Source of the DNA: Capnocytophaga sputigena
GTDB lineage: Bacteria; Bacteroidota; Bacteroidia; Flavobacteriales; Flavobacteriaceae
Assembly (NCBI RefSeq): GCF_900446695.1
Contig: NZ_UAVP01000008.1
Span: 1-64,000 of the forward strand
DNA length: 64,000 nt
Direction: 5' to 3'
Shown here: one piece after another, positions 55,070 through 63,617 of the stretch
Layout of the letters: every line of letters begins with the position of its first letter
How positions within the stretch are numbered: position 1 is the first letter of the stretch
Translations under genes and position numbers: made by a program
The notes under the pieces: model-generated
What the model was told of the DNA's origin: nothing
Seen by the model: only the letters and a program-made list of their open reading frames with translations
Database searches by the model: none

Positions 55070-57646
55070 TTAGAAAGGATAGTTGATACCAAAGTTAAAC
55101 ACCGTTTCTTTTATTCTGAATTTCTTTATCCAGCGATCACCTATAGGTTCAGCAGGATCATAGGTAGGGATCCCCATATCGAGGCGAATGACAAAGAAAT
55201 TGAAATCATAACGCAAACCTAAACCTGTACTCAAACCTACATCTTTTAGTGATGAAAGATCTTTGAATTTATACTTATCAAATCGAGTATCATCGGCTAC
55301 ATTCCAAATATTTCCTACATCGGTAAAGAGAGCTCCTTTGAGAGCTCCTAAGATAGGAAAACGATATTCCAAATTGAGTGTAATCTTCATATTGGCTTCG
55401 TTGTAATCCAAAATTGAACCACTTGCCCCAGGACCTAAGCGGTAGGCTTTCCACCCGCGGTTATCGGTAGTACCTCCCGCAAAATAACTCTGTGAAAAGG
55501 GTATATTATCGGAATTACCATACGGAATTGCGACTCCTAAGAAAGAACGAAACGCCAAATAACTCTGTTTGCTAACAGGGAAGTGCTTGATAAAATCGAC
55601 CTCAGCTTTGGCATATTGGGCGTATTCCACCCCAAAGAGTTTATTTTTAGTACTCCCATCACTATTCACTACCTTGTAGGTCGCTGCAATGGCATTGAGC
55701 AAACTGCCTGCTCCTTCTATTTTGAAGCGGAGTTGAGAGAAATTGCGGTCAAAAAACTGTGATTTGCTATTGATGATATACGTAAAACTACTCGCCACGA
55801 TAAAGTCGTTGTTAGTAATACGGCGATAGCGTTCAGCAACTCCAAAAAGAGGCAAAATATCCTCATCCTGAATAGTTAAAGTCCCTTCAAATATATCATT
55901 CATAAAGTTAAAGGTACCTTCGGAGGGGGTAAGATTCCCTCGGCTATCCACATATCGACTGCCTAAGCTATACTTACGAGCAATATCATTGAGCCTTTCA
56001 TACGTGCTTTGGTAGATATTAAAAAAGTTACCAGGGTTGATATTGTTCACGTACTGTACATTTATCAAATCGAAAATCACCTTATTCTTTTGGTTGCGCG
56101 GATTCCACACATAGCGCAATAAGCCCGAAGTAGTGCGTTTATCAAGCCCTATATTAGTTTGGTAACTCATCCCTCCTTGCAAAATAGTTTGAGGGGTCAT
56201 ATAGTACGGAATGAGCTTGCGAGTATTCAGTGGAAAAACGATAGAGGGGAAAATGAGGCGGATATCACCACTCCCTTCCGAGGTATTGAAAAATCGCGTA
56301 TCCTTAAGTGTAGGCTGTGAGGCAAAAGTCCCTTGGAAGTTCAGTTCTAAAGTTTCAGCCCCTCTAAACAAGTTGCGCGCTGCAAACGAAGTACCTATCC
56401 CAAAACCAATGGCTTCAATTTCCGATCGCTTAATCTCATTGGTAAGACGCAATGAAAATTTATCCATAGACGATAGGTAGATATTCGCATCGAGTTTGTT
56501 TTGCAAGGTATCGTTGGCGGCGTATTTAAACTCCATATTGGGGTAGCGAAACACGCGTAAGTTATTGAACTGACGATAAGTATTACCGCGCTCCATATCG
56601 GAGTAGACCGCCCCTTTTCGCAGCCCCGTAGCGTGGTACAGCACTCGCGGACGATAGCGGAGTTTATCCTTGTAGTAAATAAGCATATCGCGATACTGTA
56701 TAGAGTCCAAAGTACTCTTATCTACTTTGTTGTCGTAATCGGTGTAGAGGCGTATTTTATTGATGTGGTGTACTTTGTATTTTTTGGTAGTAATCACATC
56801 GCCATCGCGTTCTATAAGGTCGCCTATATCGGTGGTTACCTGTAGTTTAGTGTCCTTTTGGGCAGCAACTGTATCGCGTACAATTTGGAAGTTGATAGAA
56901 CTCTGCTGAAAAGTGTAAAAACCATTGTTGCGGAAGAGTTCGTATAGGCGTGAACGCTCGTTGCTAAAATCGCTAAGCTGATAGGGCGCCCCCGATTTGA
57001 GGAAAGTTTTTGATTTGTGCAATTGGTAAACCGAATCAATTTCGGGAGAAGTGATTTTCGTTTTGAGGCTATCCAAATAGTAACGCTCGCCCGTGGTGAT
57101 GTAGTAGCCTACTTTAGCTTGTTGTTTTTCTTCTTTAGGAAGAGGGAAAATGCTATCGGTTACTTTGTTGTTGAAATAGCCTATACTGCGGAAGTACGCT
57201 CCCAATTGTTTGGTAGATTTATGTACGCGGGCTGTATCAAGCACGGCAGGAGCTTCGCCTATGCGTTGCAATTGGTGGTCGATACCCGATACTAAAAACG
57301 ATTTCTGGAGTCTGCCCACCTGTTTTTCAGACAAGAGTCCTTTGAGAAAACGATGCCAACCTGGGTGTGTGTCAATCCATTGAGCAAAGTCTTTTTCGGC
57401 ATTAGGATTGCCCAAATTGTAGATATACAAACTGATGGGCATTCCTAAAATATACGAATTAGGCTTTTGTAACACAAAATTGTTTATCTTTGCATCGTCG
57501 GTTTTAGTGCCATTCACGTACACGAGATTTTCTCTGAGCAAATGGCGGTCTTTAGGCACACGCTTGGTAGCATCACACGCGCTGAGTGCAATGGTCAAGA
57601 CGAGTAGTATACCGATAAGGCTTAGTGGGGAACGCGTATTTCTCAC
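55070..57646 (-). CDS. tamL: TamL, lipoprotein-type Omp85 (TamA-like) outer-membrane protein
   Basis: 858 residues. Lipobox TIALSAC (Cys about 24) is followed by DATKRVPKDRHLLRENLVYVNG (split), typical of the Bacteroidota TamL type. POTRA-like part about 60-380, then Omp85 barrel (about 400-858) with FGIGTSFAARNLFRGAETLELN, the Omp85 loop-6 motif region GGTTDNRGWKAYRLGPG and GLRYDFNFFVIRLDMGIPTYDP. It probably inserts or assembles outer-membrane proteins with a TamB partner located elsewhere. Its own promoter is divergent from the next gene. Confidence 0.93.
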   Translation of the reverse strand: MRNTRSPLSLIGILLVLTIALSACDATKRVPKDRHLLRENLVYVNGTKTDDAKINNFVLQKPNSYILGMPISLYIYNLGNPNAEKDFAQWIDTHPGWHRFLKGLLSEKQVGRLQKSFLVSGIDHQLQRIGEAPAVLDTARVHKSTKQLGAYFRSIGYFNNKVTDSIFPLPKEEKQQAKVGYYITTGERYYLDSLKTKITSPEIDSVYQLHKSKTFLKSGAPYQLSDFSNERSRLYELFRNNGFYTFQQSSINFQIVRDTVAAQKDTKLQVTTDIGDLIERDGDVITTKKYKVHHINKIRLYTDYDNKVDKSTLDSIQYRDMLIYYKDKLRYRPRVLYHATGLRKGAVYSDMERGNTYRQFNNLRVFRYPNMEFKYAANDTLQNKLDANIYLSSMDKFSLRLTNEIKRSEIEAIGFGIGTSFAARNLFRGAETLELNFQGTFASQPTLKDTRFFNTSEGSGDIRLIFPSIVFPLNTRKLIPYYMTPQTILQGGMSYQTNIGLDKRTTSGLLRYVWNPRNQKNKVIFDLINVQYVNNINPGNFFNIYQSTYERLNDIARKYSLGSRYVDSRGNLTPSEGTFNFMNDIFEGTLTIQDEDILPLFGVAERYRRITNNDFIVASSFTYIINSKSQFFDRNFSQLRFKIEGAGSLLNAIAATYKVVNSDGSTKNKLFGVEYAQYAKAEVDFIKHFPVSKQSYLAFRSFLGVAIPYGNSDNIPFSQSYFAGGTTDNRGWKAYRLGPGASGSILDYNEANMKITLNLEYRFPILGALKGALFTDVGNIWNVADDTRFDKYKFKDLSSLKDVGLSTGLGLRYDFNFFVIRLDMGIPTYDPAEPIGDRWIKKFRIKETVFNFGINYPF

Positions 57647-57666
57647 AAGTTTTTGTTTTTAGGGCT

Positions 57667-57698
57667 CAAAAATACACAATTATTTTATGCTTAGCAAA
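57667..57698 (-). promoter_or_regulatory. tamL promoter
   Basis: TTTG (57695-57698), 20-nt spacer, TATTTTTG (57667-57674) on the minus strand. The -33 box lies inside the first codons of the divergent methyltransferase gene, so the two transcripts interfere or are balanced. Confidence 0.7.
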
Positions 57699-58415
57699 AA
57701 TCAACTCAAATTAATTCAGAAACTACAACAGAAAAAATACCGCAACGAGCTGAATCTCTTTATAGTAGAGGGAAAAAAGAGCATCGTGGAATTTCTGCAA
57801 GCAGGCTACCGATTAGAACTGCTCATCGCCACCGAAGTGTTTGCCGAAGTTCTTAGCCATCACCCTATCACGCTGGTGAGCAAAGAGGAATTGAGGAAAG
57901 TGAGTGCCCTCAAAAACCCTGATGAGGGCTTGGCAATTTTTCACCAACGCAAGCACAAGGGCATACTGCAAGAGGGGATAATTCTCGCTTTGGACAACGT
58001 GCAAGACCCTGGCAATTTAGGCACCCTGATACGCCTCTGCGACTGGTTTGGCATCGAAACTTTGCTCTGTAACACCCAAACCGTAGATTGCTATAACCCT
58101 AAAGTAGTGCAAGCCACAATGGGCTCACTTACCCGTGTAGCAGTGCATTATGTAGATTTAGCGGGATTTTTGGCTACTTGTAGTCTGCCAGTATATGTAA
58201 TGGATTTGGAAGGTGAAAACCTCTATACTACTGAATTTCCCGAAGATTGCGTACTCATCTTAGGCAATGAAGCCAATGGGATAACCCCCGAAGTGCGTTC
58301 CTTAGCGAATAAGGCAATCACTATTCCGCGTTTTAGCAAACACCAACAGACAGAAAGCCTGAATGTGGCAATGGCAGGAGCGATTGTTTTAAGTAAGGTA
58401 AGAGGCAAGAATTAA
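57687..58415 (+). CDS. SpoU/TrmH-family RNA 2'-O-methyltransferase
   Basis: 242 residues. Substrate-binding domain (1-90; RNELNLFIVEGKKSIVEFLQAGY split) and SPOUT domain with LDNVQDPGNLGTLIRLCDW (about 103-121), LILGNEANGI (about 191-200) and IPRFSKHQQTESLNVAMAGAIVLS split (about 212-235). Target not given by sequence; RlmB-like rRNA Gm methylation or tRNA are options. Distinct from the enzyme at 30924 (about a quarter identity by eye). Confidence 0.93.
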   Translation: MLSKNQLKLIQKLQQKKYRNELNLFIVEGKKSIVEFLQAGYRLELLIATEVFAEVLSHHPITLVSKEELRKVSALKNPDEGLAIFHQRKHKGILQEGIILALDNVQDPGNLGTLIRLCDWFGIETLLCNTQTVDCYNPKVVQATMGSLTRVAVHYVDLAGFLATCSLPVYVMDLEGENLYTTEFPEDCVLILGNEANGITPEVRSLANKAITIPRFSKHQQTESLNVAMAGAIVLSKVRGKN

Positions 58416-58448
58416 GAGATAAGAGGTAATAATTAACAAGTAAGAGTT

Positions 58449-59504
58449 ATGATTTTATTATTGCCAATTTTAATATTAGTAGGTTTATGTTGCTACGGAC
58501 TTATGAAGCAACAAGTTCCTTTGGCACAAAGTTTAACGATTTTGTGTTATATCTTCTTGTTTTTTCTCTTCCTCATAGGGGTAGCTATCGATGTACATCC
58601 TTATGATAAAGCTATTGACCCTATTGACAATGGTTATGAGTTCATCGCTAAACAATACAGCCTTATATATTTAGTATTTTTCTTACTATATCACATTGCT
58701 TTAGTGCTTCTTTGGTTTCGCAAATCAGCTTTGCCACCACTTATTTTAGCATTGGGATTGTGCGTGCTCTATATAGGGTTGTTTTTTAACGGGGTACTCA
58801 TCTTGCAACTTTTAGGCTCACAAGAAGGTGCTGAAATCTTAGCTTGCTTTCCTGTTTTCAGTCTGTTATTAGGTTTGGGTATCATCATTCGCACGCTCAT
58901 CGATTTGCCTAAAAACCTATCTTTTAGTCCTTCTAAACACCAATGGCTCAACCAGCTAAACGAAAAACTCTCTACAAAAAGTGCGCTGTTTTGCTCCTCG
59001 GTAATAGCTATATTGCCTGTGTTTGTGCTCATTACCTTAGTACTGATGCTCTTTGGAGAAGATTACGATGCTGTGAGCAAAGCTCTGACAGAGACTACAA
59101 CTTGGGGGTTCTCACAACACGACCACCCGCCGCATTTACCCCACCAAGGGCATTATCTTTGCACGGTAGCTGCCTGTGGGAGTCCGCAATTAGTAAAACC
59201 TTTGCGCTGGGGGATACGAGGCAAACAGCGCATTATCGTAAACCGACAGTTGCAGATTGCTAACGCCTTTGAAGAACTTATCGCCGACCTCTCTCCTACC
59301 CTACACCGCTTTATACGCAAGAACTACGACCGCTATGGCTACAACCTCTCTAAAAAAATCAAAACCCGCTGGGCTTCCAACCTCACTTATATACTGATGA
59401 AGCCTTTAGAATGGGGATTCCTACTTTGTCTATACACCTTCTGTTTACGACCAGAGGAGAAGATTAGGAGGCAGTATTCTTTACAATTAACAATTAATAA
59501 TTAA
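58449..59504 (+). CDS. DUF6688 membrane protein
   Basis: 351 residues. Five or six hydrophobic segments in the first 205 residues (starts near 2, 27, 70, 99, 125 and 185). The C-terminal soluble part has GHYLCTVAACGSPQLVKPLRWG and IIVNRQLQIANAFEELI, then MKPLEWGFLLCLYTFCLRPEEKI. This CTVAACGxxxLVKPLR and IVNRQLxIANAFE pattern is that of DUF6688; function unknown. It follows the methyltransferase gene by 33 nt with an intervening repeat of GGTAA-like words. Confidence 0.85.
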   Translation: MILLLPILILVGLCCYGLMKQQVPLAQSLTILCYIFLFFLFLIGVAIDVHPYDKAIDPIDNGYEFIAKQYSLIYLVFFLLYHIALVLLWFRKSALPPLILALGLCVLYIGLFFNGVLILQLLGSQEGAEILACFPVFSLLLGLGIIIRTLIDLPKNLSFSPSKHQWLNQLNEKLSTKSALFCSSVIAILPVFVLITLVLMLFGEDYDAVSKALTETTTWGFSQHDHPPHLPHQGHYLCTVAACGSPQLVKPLRWGIRGKQRIIVNRQLQIANAFEELIADLSPTLHRFIRKNYDRYGYNLSKKIKTRWASNLTYILMKPLEWGFLLCLYTFCLRPEEKIRRQYSLQLTINN

Positions 59505-59612
59505 CAACGGACAGATAACAATGAAAAGGTTAGAGGATAGAGTATAAATATTTAATTATCAATTATTAAGTATAGTTGATAGAAATATTGCAAATAAAGA
59601 ACAGCTAAAAAA

Positions 59613-59644
59613 TTTGCGTATGTATTAAAAAAGTAGTATCTTTG
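59613..59644 (+). promoter_or_regulatory. Promoter of a candidate non-coding RNA
   Basis: TTTG (59613-59616), 20-nt spacer, TATCTTTG (59637-59644). No open frame of note follows until 59973, so the transcript is probably non-coding. Confidence 0.75.
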
Positions 59645-59649
59645 CAACG

Positions 59650-59780
59650 CAAAACAGATTAAATTCGTTTTGAATGGTGCGGGACGAGACTTTGGGTCTC
59701 TATACGCCTTCACCCCTCCGGGAGGCAAATTGATGAAGAGTCAGTTTGCCTCCTTGTTATTTTAGCCTATCTGTTTTATT
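59650..59780 (+). ncRNA. Structured RNA candidate, possibly 6S-like
   Basis: Transcript expected to start near 59650. AAAACAGAT (59651-59659) pairs with ATCTGTTTT (59769-59777) to close the RNA. Inside are GGTG/CACC with a GAGAC-TTTGG-GTCTC hairpin and a hairpin GGAGGCAAA.TGA with TCAGTTTGCCTCC. A 5'-3' closing stem and short length suggest a 6S RNA (a 6S family is known in Flavobacteria), but two separate hairpins rather than a long bulged rod are visible, so other RNA classes remain open. No coding frame. Confidence 0.45.
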
Positions 59781-59829
59781 AGTAATTGACAATTCGCCAA
59801 TTTGCTCATTAGGAAAGTTAAGGCAATAA

Positions 59830-59866
59830 AGAACCACCGCTGAGCGAGTAAATGCACAGCGGTGGT
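59830..59866 (+). terminator. Terminator downstream of the structured RNA
   Basis: ACCACCGCTG (59833-59842) pairs with CAGCGGTGGT (59857-59866), followed by TTTTG. It lies about 50 nt beyond the closing stem of the RNA candidate, so it could terminate its primary transcript. 59867-59972 holds nothing else I can identify. Confidence 0.7.
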
Positions 59867-59972
59867 TTTTGTTTGATTATCTCTTCTTTAGACACTCAAT
59901 ATTGCTACTGCGATAAAAAAGAGTTTTTTCATTGAGATAAAATAGTTATTTGAGTGTTGATAATTATCTAAT

Positions 59973-60278
59973 TTGTATTTTGAAAAGTTTTTTATAAGCT
60001 TCTACACTACCAGTAGGGACAATTTGGTGCTCCAGGTGATGCAGAGGTTAAGATTACAAGATTTATATAAATCCTATTACTTTTTTAGATTGGTATGCGC
60101 TTTTGTAAAAAGAGCCCTGTCTCAGATTTATGGTACTTTTGAATTTAAATTACCAGGTGGAGTTACGTTGAACTATTCCACTTTTACTGATAGTGCTAAT
60201 GATGATATCCAAGAGGTAAAAGAATGGGCTGAGAATAATAGAAGTATAAATTTCTTTTATAATACTAATACTATTTAA
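59973..60278 (+). pseudogene. Decayed gene or fragment
   Basis: The only open frame (101 codons, TTG/ATG near 59973) has a coding-looking second half: IYGTFEFKLPGGVTLNYSTF, then DIQEVKEWAENN. Its first half is not protein-like. A different frame at about 60020-60066 reads FGAPGDAEVKITRFI and then stops, suggesting an original gene broken by frameshift. Phage or secretion-system structural origin is possible but unproven. Confidence 0.35.
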
Positions 60279-60294
60279 AAAAATAAAACAAAAT

Positions 60295-60356
60295 AAAAAA
60301 ATATCCATTAAGTTTATCTTTTCGAATAACCTAATGGATATTTTTATTTTATTATT
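60295..60356. terminator. Bidirectional terminator
   Basis: ATATCCATTA (60301-60310) pairs with TAATGGATAT (60342-60351) with A- and T-runs outside. It serves the fragment on the plus strand and the lipoprotein gene at 60376 on the minus strand. Confidence 0.75.
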
Positions 60357-60375
60357 GTTATATAAATACCTATCA

Positions 60376-60930
60376 TTAATATTCTATTTTTTCTACTTTT
60401 TTATTGGTGTCAATTTTTAGGAAAGCTTCAATTATTTTTTTAGCCCATTTTTCATTAGGATCATTAATATTAATTATTCTTTTATTTATATATTCTTTTT
60501 CTATATATTTAGTGCGGTATGCATATATTATATCTTTTTGATCTATATTAGAAGGATTAATGTCTAATAAATAATTCGAGCTGGTGGATTCTACAAAGCC
60601 ATCTTTTTTATTATAAACGAAAGTAAGCACTTCCCGAGAATCATGAGCCACGTAAATAGTATGTTCATCTCCTATAATAGCATCAATTTCTTTTATTTTA
60701 TTTATTAATAATTGTTTTTCAGATGCAGGGGACTGGTTATTATTATTACCATTGTTTGGATTACCAGGTTTGATATTATCTGAATCCTCATTAGATGAAC
60801 CATCATATTCAACTTTATTAGGCTTCTTTAACTCATCCTGCTTATCAGAATCCTTTTGGCAAGATGTGAAAGTTAAACCGAAAACTACTAAAACTACAAC
60901 TAAAACTGATTTTTTTAAGATTGATTTCAT
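60376..60930 (-). CDS. Lipoprotein of unknown function
   Basis: 184 residues. Lipobox GLTFTSC (Cys about 24), an Asn/Pro/Gly/Asp-rich linker (about 45-68), then a small domain with INKIKEIDAIIGDEHTIYVAHDSREVLTFVYNKKDGF split. No family recognised. The long low-complexity linker fits a surface-exposed or periplasm-spanning anchor. Confidence 0.75.
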   Translation of the reverse strand: MKSILKKSVLVVVLVVFGLTFTSCQKDSDKQDELKKPNKVEYDGSSNEDSDNIKPGNPNNGNNNNQSPASEKQLLINKIKEIDAIIGDEHTIYVAHDSREVLTFVYNKKDGFVESTSSNYLLDINPSNIDQKDIIYAYRTKYIEKEYINKRIININDPNEKWAKKIIEAFLKIDTNKKVEKIEY

Positions 60931-61014
60931 TACTTTTGACTTTTATTTAATTGTTAATAAATTGATTTTGTTTTTACGATAGGATAGTTGTTATTAATTG
61001 CTAAACTACAAATA

Positions 61015-62154
61015 TTAGAGTTTGTATTTAGCATTAGATTGTTGTATTATTTGCAAAAGTTGTTGCAACTCAGCAAGGGTAAGAGGGAGACCATTCATAT
61101 CATCATCTTGCCAAAGACCACTTGCTTTAACATTGGGATTAGACGAGTGCTTACCTAACCAATTATTTGATGATTTTATAATTCCATTTTTACCGGCTTG
61201 ACCAAGGGTGGATATGAGTTTATTTTCCCAGAATTCCCGCTCGTTTTGAGTTTCTACTTCAAAAACGACAAACGAAAAATTCTCTTTCATATAATTAGAA
61301 ACTTCTTTTTCTATATCTGTGATAGAATGTTTAGCTTTGTTTTGCAGGCTATTCCCTACATATTTTCTAAAACTACTTGCTTTCATATTCCCTCTAAAAT
61401 GCTGATCTAAACGGCTAAATAGCTTATTACCTCTTTGAGAATCTTTATCACTATCTTTTGTGTGAATTCCCACTCTCACAATTCTATCTTGTGAATAGCC
61501 TTGTGGATTTGTGTATATTTCTCCTTTTTCAAAGAAGACATAGATACCATTACGAGGTACAATCCATTTTTTACCTCTTTTCTTTTGGTAAGGGTAAGAA
61601 AAACGTCTTAGGGTATTAAAGAAATCGTGTAGCGCAGAAAGGAAAGTTTCGCTTGCTACAGTAGTGGAGTTGAGGGCAGCAATTCTTTTGCTTATTTTCT
61701 GTAATTCAGCGCCCATTAGTTTTTGCTCTGCTACCCATTGTTTTTCTTCTTCTTCATTGAGTATTTGGAGCATTTCGCCATTTCCTTTTACACCTTCAAA
61801 AGGAAGTTCAACATTTTTTAAACTACCTTTGAGAGACTTTACATAGTCCTTGCCAGCCAAGATGATAAACTTATCATTTTGCAGGTCGGCTACTTTTTTG
61901 AGGTGCTCAATTACTTTAGCACCCCACGCTTTATTTTCAGCTTTTTTGTTGCTTACTCTTTGATTGTAAGGTTCTATTACCTTATCTAAAGGCAGTAGGT
62001 AATGCTTTGCTGAAAGAATGTAGATAGCATCAGGATTTAGTTTTTTAGCGTGTGCTAAATTTTTCTTAAACAGAGGGCTTGTATACAATTGTTCAGCAGT
62101 TGTTGCTGCATTTGCTTTTTTAGAAGCACACGAAATAAGTACAATTGTTCTCAT
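61015..62154 (-). CDS. DUF6884-GIY-YIG fusion protein (probable nuclease)
   Basis: 379 residues from ATG 62154; the frame extends 43 codons further but the promoter at 62178-62185 lies inside that part, so the shorter start is right. DUF6884 (1-130): LISCASKKANA, LYTSPLFKKNLAHA and IYILSAKHYLLP. GIY-YIG-like domain (200-345): NGIYVFF (202-208), RVGIHT (227-232), SRLDQH (247-252) and SFRKYVG, EREFWENKL with Glu (305-313), and NNW (330-332), i.e. the GIY, YIG, Arg, Glu and Asn positions of the family are all present. Predicted DNA cleavage; N-domain role unknown. Divergent from a regulator gene. Confidence 0.85.
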   Translation of the reverse strand: MRTIVLISCASKKANAATTAEQLYTSPLFKKNLAHAKKLNPDAIYILSAKHYLLPLDKVIEPYNQRVSNKKAENKAWGAKVIEHLKKVADLQNDKFIILAGKDYVKSLKGSLKNVELPFEGVKGNGEMLQILNEEEEKQWVAEQKLMGAELQKISKRIAALNSTTVASETFLSALHDFFNTLRRFSYPYQKKRGKKWIVPRNGIYVFFEKGEIYTNPQGYSQDRIVRVGIHTKDSDKDSQRGNKLFSRLDQHFRGNMKASSFRKYVGNSLQNKAKHSITDIEKEVSNYMKENFSFVVFEVETQNEREFWENKLISTLGQAGKNGIIKSSNNWLGKHSSNPNVKASGLWQDDDMNGLPLTLAELQQLLQIIQQSNAKYKL

Positions 62155-62177
62155 TTTACAATTCATTTTTTCAGCGG

Positions 62178-62200
62178 CAAAAGTATAATCGCTCCAAAAA
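62178..62200 (-). promoter_or_regulatory. Promoter of the DUF6884-GIY-YIG gene
   Basis: TACTTTTG (62178-62185) on the minus strand with a weak -33 (TTCG, 62204-62207 region, 18-20 nt upstream). TSS would fall near 62171 and give a leader of about 17 nt. Confidence 0.55.
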
Positions 62201-62218
62201 ATACGAAAGTCCAATTTT

Positions 62219-62280
62219 GTACAATTGTGTATAAATTTTCTGTACAATTTTGTACAGCTTAGTGTTTTTGTGTATATTTG
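62219..62280 (+). promoter_or_regulatory. Divergent promoter with repeated TGTACA sites
   Basis: TTTG (62249-62252), 20-nt spacer, TATATTTG (62273-62280) on the plus strand. TGTACAATT occurs at 62219-62227 and 62241-62249, and TGTACA again at 62251-62256, forming TGTACAATTTTGTACA over the -33 box. This spacing looks like operator sites for a dimeric regulator, plausibly the product of the gene at 62311. Confidence 0.6.
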
Positions 62281-62310
62281 CACCCCAATTATAAATACTT
62301 GACGTGGAAA

Positions 62311-63561
62311 ATGACAAATGATTTAGCTACTGATAACGCTTATAAACAACACATTAACCGCTTACAAAACGAAGTAAACCGCTCCTTTGGAAAAACAGTT
62401 TTCTCAACCACTGACTTTGAAAAATTATCAGAAGAAACACGTCTATCTACCCAAACCTTGCGCCGCTTTTTTGGGAAAATTGACAAGGAGAAACAACTAA
62501 GTATTACAAGTTTAAACCTGTTGTGTAACTACATTGGTTTTGTTGACTGGCAGAGCTTTTGCAACAACACAACCCCTGCTACCCCTACACAACTGCGCGA
62601 GGTTATCAACTCTTTCTACGACACTATTGCTTTCTCGGGCGCGAGTTTTTTCGACGTTAAACTGCGTGACACTCACGAGGCTTACGCTCCTATCATTTTG
62701 AACGATTTACCTTATGCTTATTCGTTCTTGGAACGCTATAAGAACACCCCAAAAATCACTCAGTCGCTTTACCCTTGGTTTCCATACTACGACTATATGG
62801 CACAAGCAAGCTATGTACATCTCATCGAAACCTATCTCGCTACTCAGCCTTTGGAACACTTGAGAGTGTGTCAGAATTCTTTTCTTGCTTATGGTGTGTT
62901 TTGCAGTACAAAATGGGGGGAAGGTGGAGCAGGTCTTGTAGAAAAATATACTAAAGAAGCTGATAAATACATTGAATCGGTATGGCGAGATTATCCTGAT
63001 AGTTTCTTTCATTATCCTGAAACGCGTTATACCATAGCCAAAGTAGTATTGGCTTACTTAAACAACAACGAACAAGAAGCGATTCGCGTGGCTGAAGCTG
63101 CTTTACATCGCAACCTACGCGCTAAACCCTTACACGTGTTTGATGAGGAATTTAACACTCCTGATATCCTCATTTCTAAACTGTGTAATGCACTTATATG
63201 GATGGGAAAAGTGGATTTTGCAATAGAGATTTATAGTACTTTTAGCGAAGAACTTTTTCTAACGAAAGATCCTGTAGAAAATATGTCGCAGCGTTTTGTA
63301 TATGAGCGCGACACTCAATTTGCTGCCCAAACGGTGGATATGTTGCGTTTGTTTGATCCTTCAATTCCTGAGCTTGTTTCTAAACGTCAGCCGCATTGGA
63401 AAACGAGGGTATATGAAGAAATTCAGCAACTTCTCATCGATTTGAAGCGCTGTAAAAAAGGAGAGTTGAGCAAGCGTTTGACCTTAAAAGAGCGCTTGCG
63501 CACCCTTGCTAAGCAAACCAACTTCGGGGTCATAGAAAATTTGATACAACTATTCCAATAA
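62311..63561 (+). CDS. Regulator-like protein with N-terminal helix-turn-helix-like region
   Basis: 416 residues from ATG 62311; the computed frame starts earlier but the promoter at 62249-62280 excludes it. The N-terminus (about 1-95) contains VFSTTDFEKLSEETRLSTQTLRRFFGKIDKEKQLS split, helix-turn-helix-like, with NLLCNYIGFVDWQSF. The remaining 300 residues are helical with tetratricopeptide-like repeats (for example ARYTIAKVVLAYLNNNEQEAIRVAEAAL). Such proteins occur in Bacteroidota, function not established. Divergent neighbour suggests control of the DUF6884-GIY-YIG gene. Confidence 0.8.
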   Translation: MTNDLATDNAYKQHINRLQNEVNRSFGKTVFSTTDFEKLSEETRLSTQTLRRFFGKIDKEKQLSITSLNLLCNYIGFVDWQSFCNNTTPATPTQLREVINSFYDTIAFSGASFFDVKLRDTHEAYAPIILNDLPYAYSFLERYKNTPKITQSLYPWFPYYDYMAQASYVHLIETYLATQPLEHLRVCQNSFLAYGVFCSTKWGEGGAGLVEKYTKEADKYIESVWRDYPDSFFHYPETRYTIAKVVLAYLNNNEQEAIRVAEAALHRNLRAKPLHVFDEEFNTPDILISKLCNALIWMGKVDFAIEIYSTFSEELFLTKDPVENMSQRFVYERDTQFAAQTVDMLRLFDPSIPELVSKRQPHWKTRVYEEIQQLLIDLKRCKKGELSKRLTLKERLRTLAKQTNFGVIENLIQLFQ

Positions 63562-63595
63562 AAAAATGCTCAGGGATTTACCTGAGCATTTTTCT
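63562..63595. terminator. Bidirectional terminator
   Basis: AATGCTCAGG and CCTGAGCATT form a hairpin with A- and T-runs, ending the regulator gene (plus) and purB (minus). Confidence 0.9.
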
Positions 63596-63617
63596 TACTT
63601 CTTATCTCTTACCTAAA

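Noticed and set aside
61015-62283. Longer start (422 residues) for the DUF6884 protein
   Set aside because: The extra 43 codons cover the TACTTTTG promoter element and TGTACA sites and do not look like protein.
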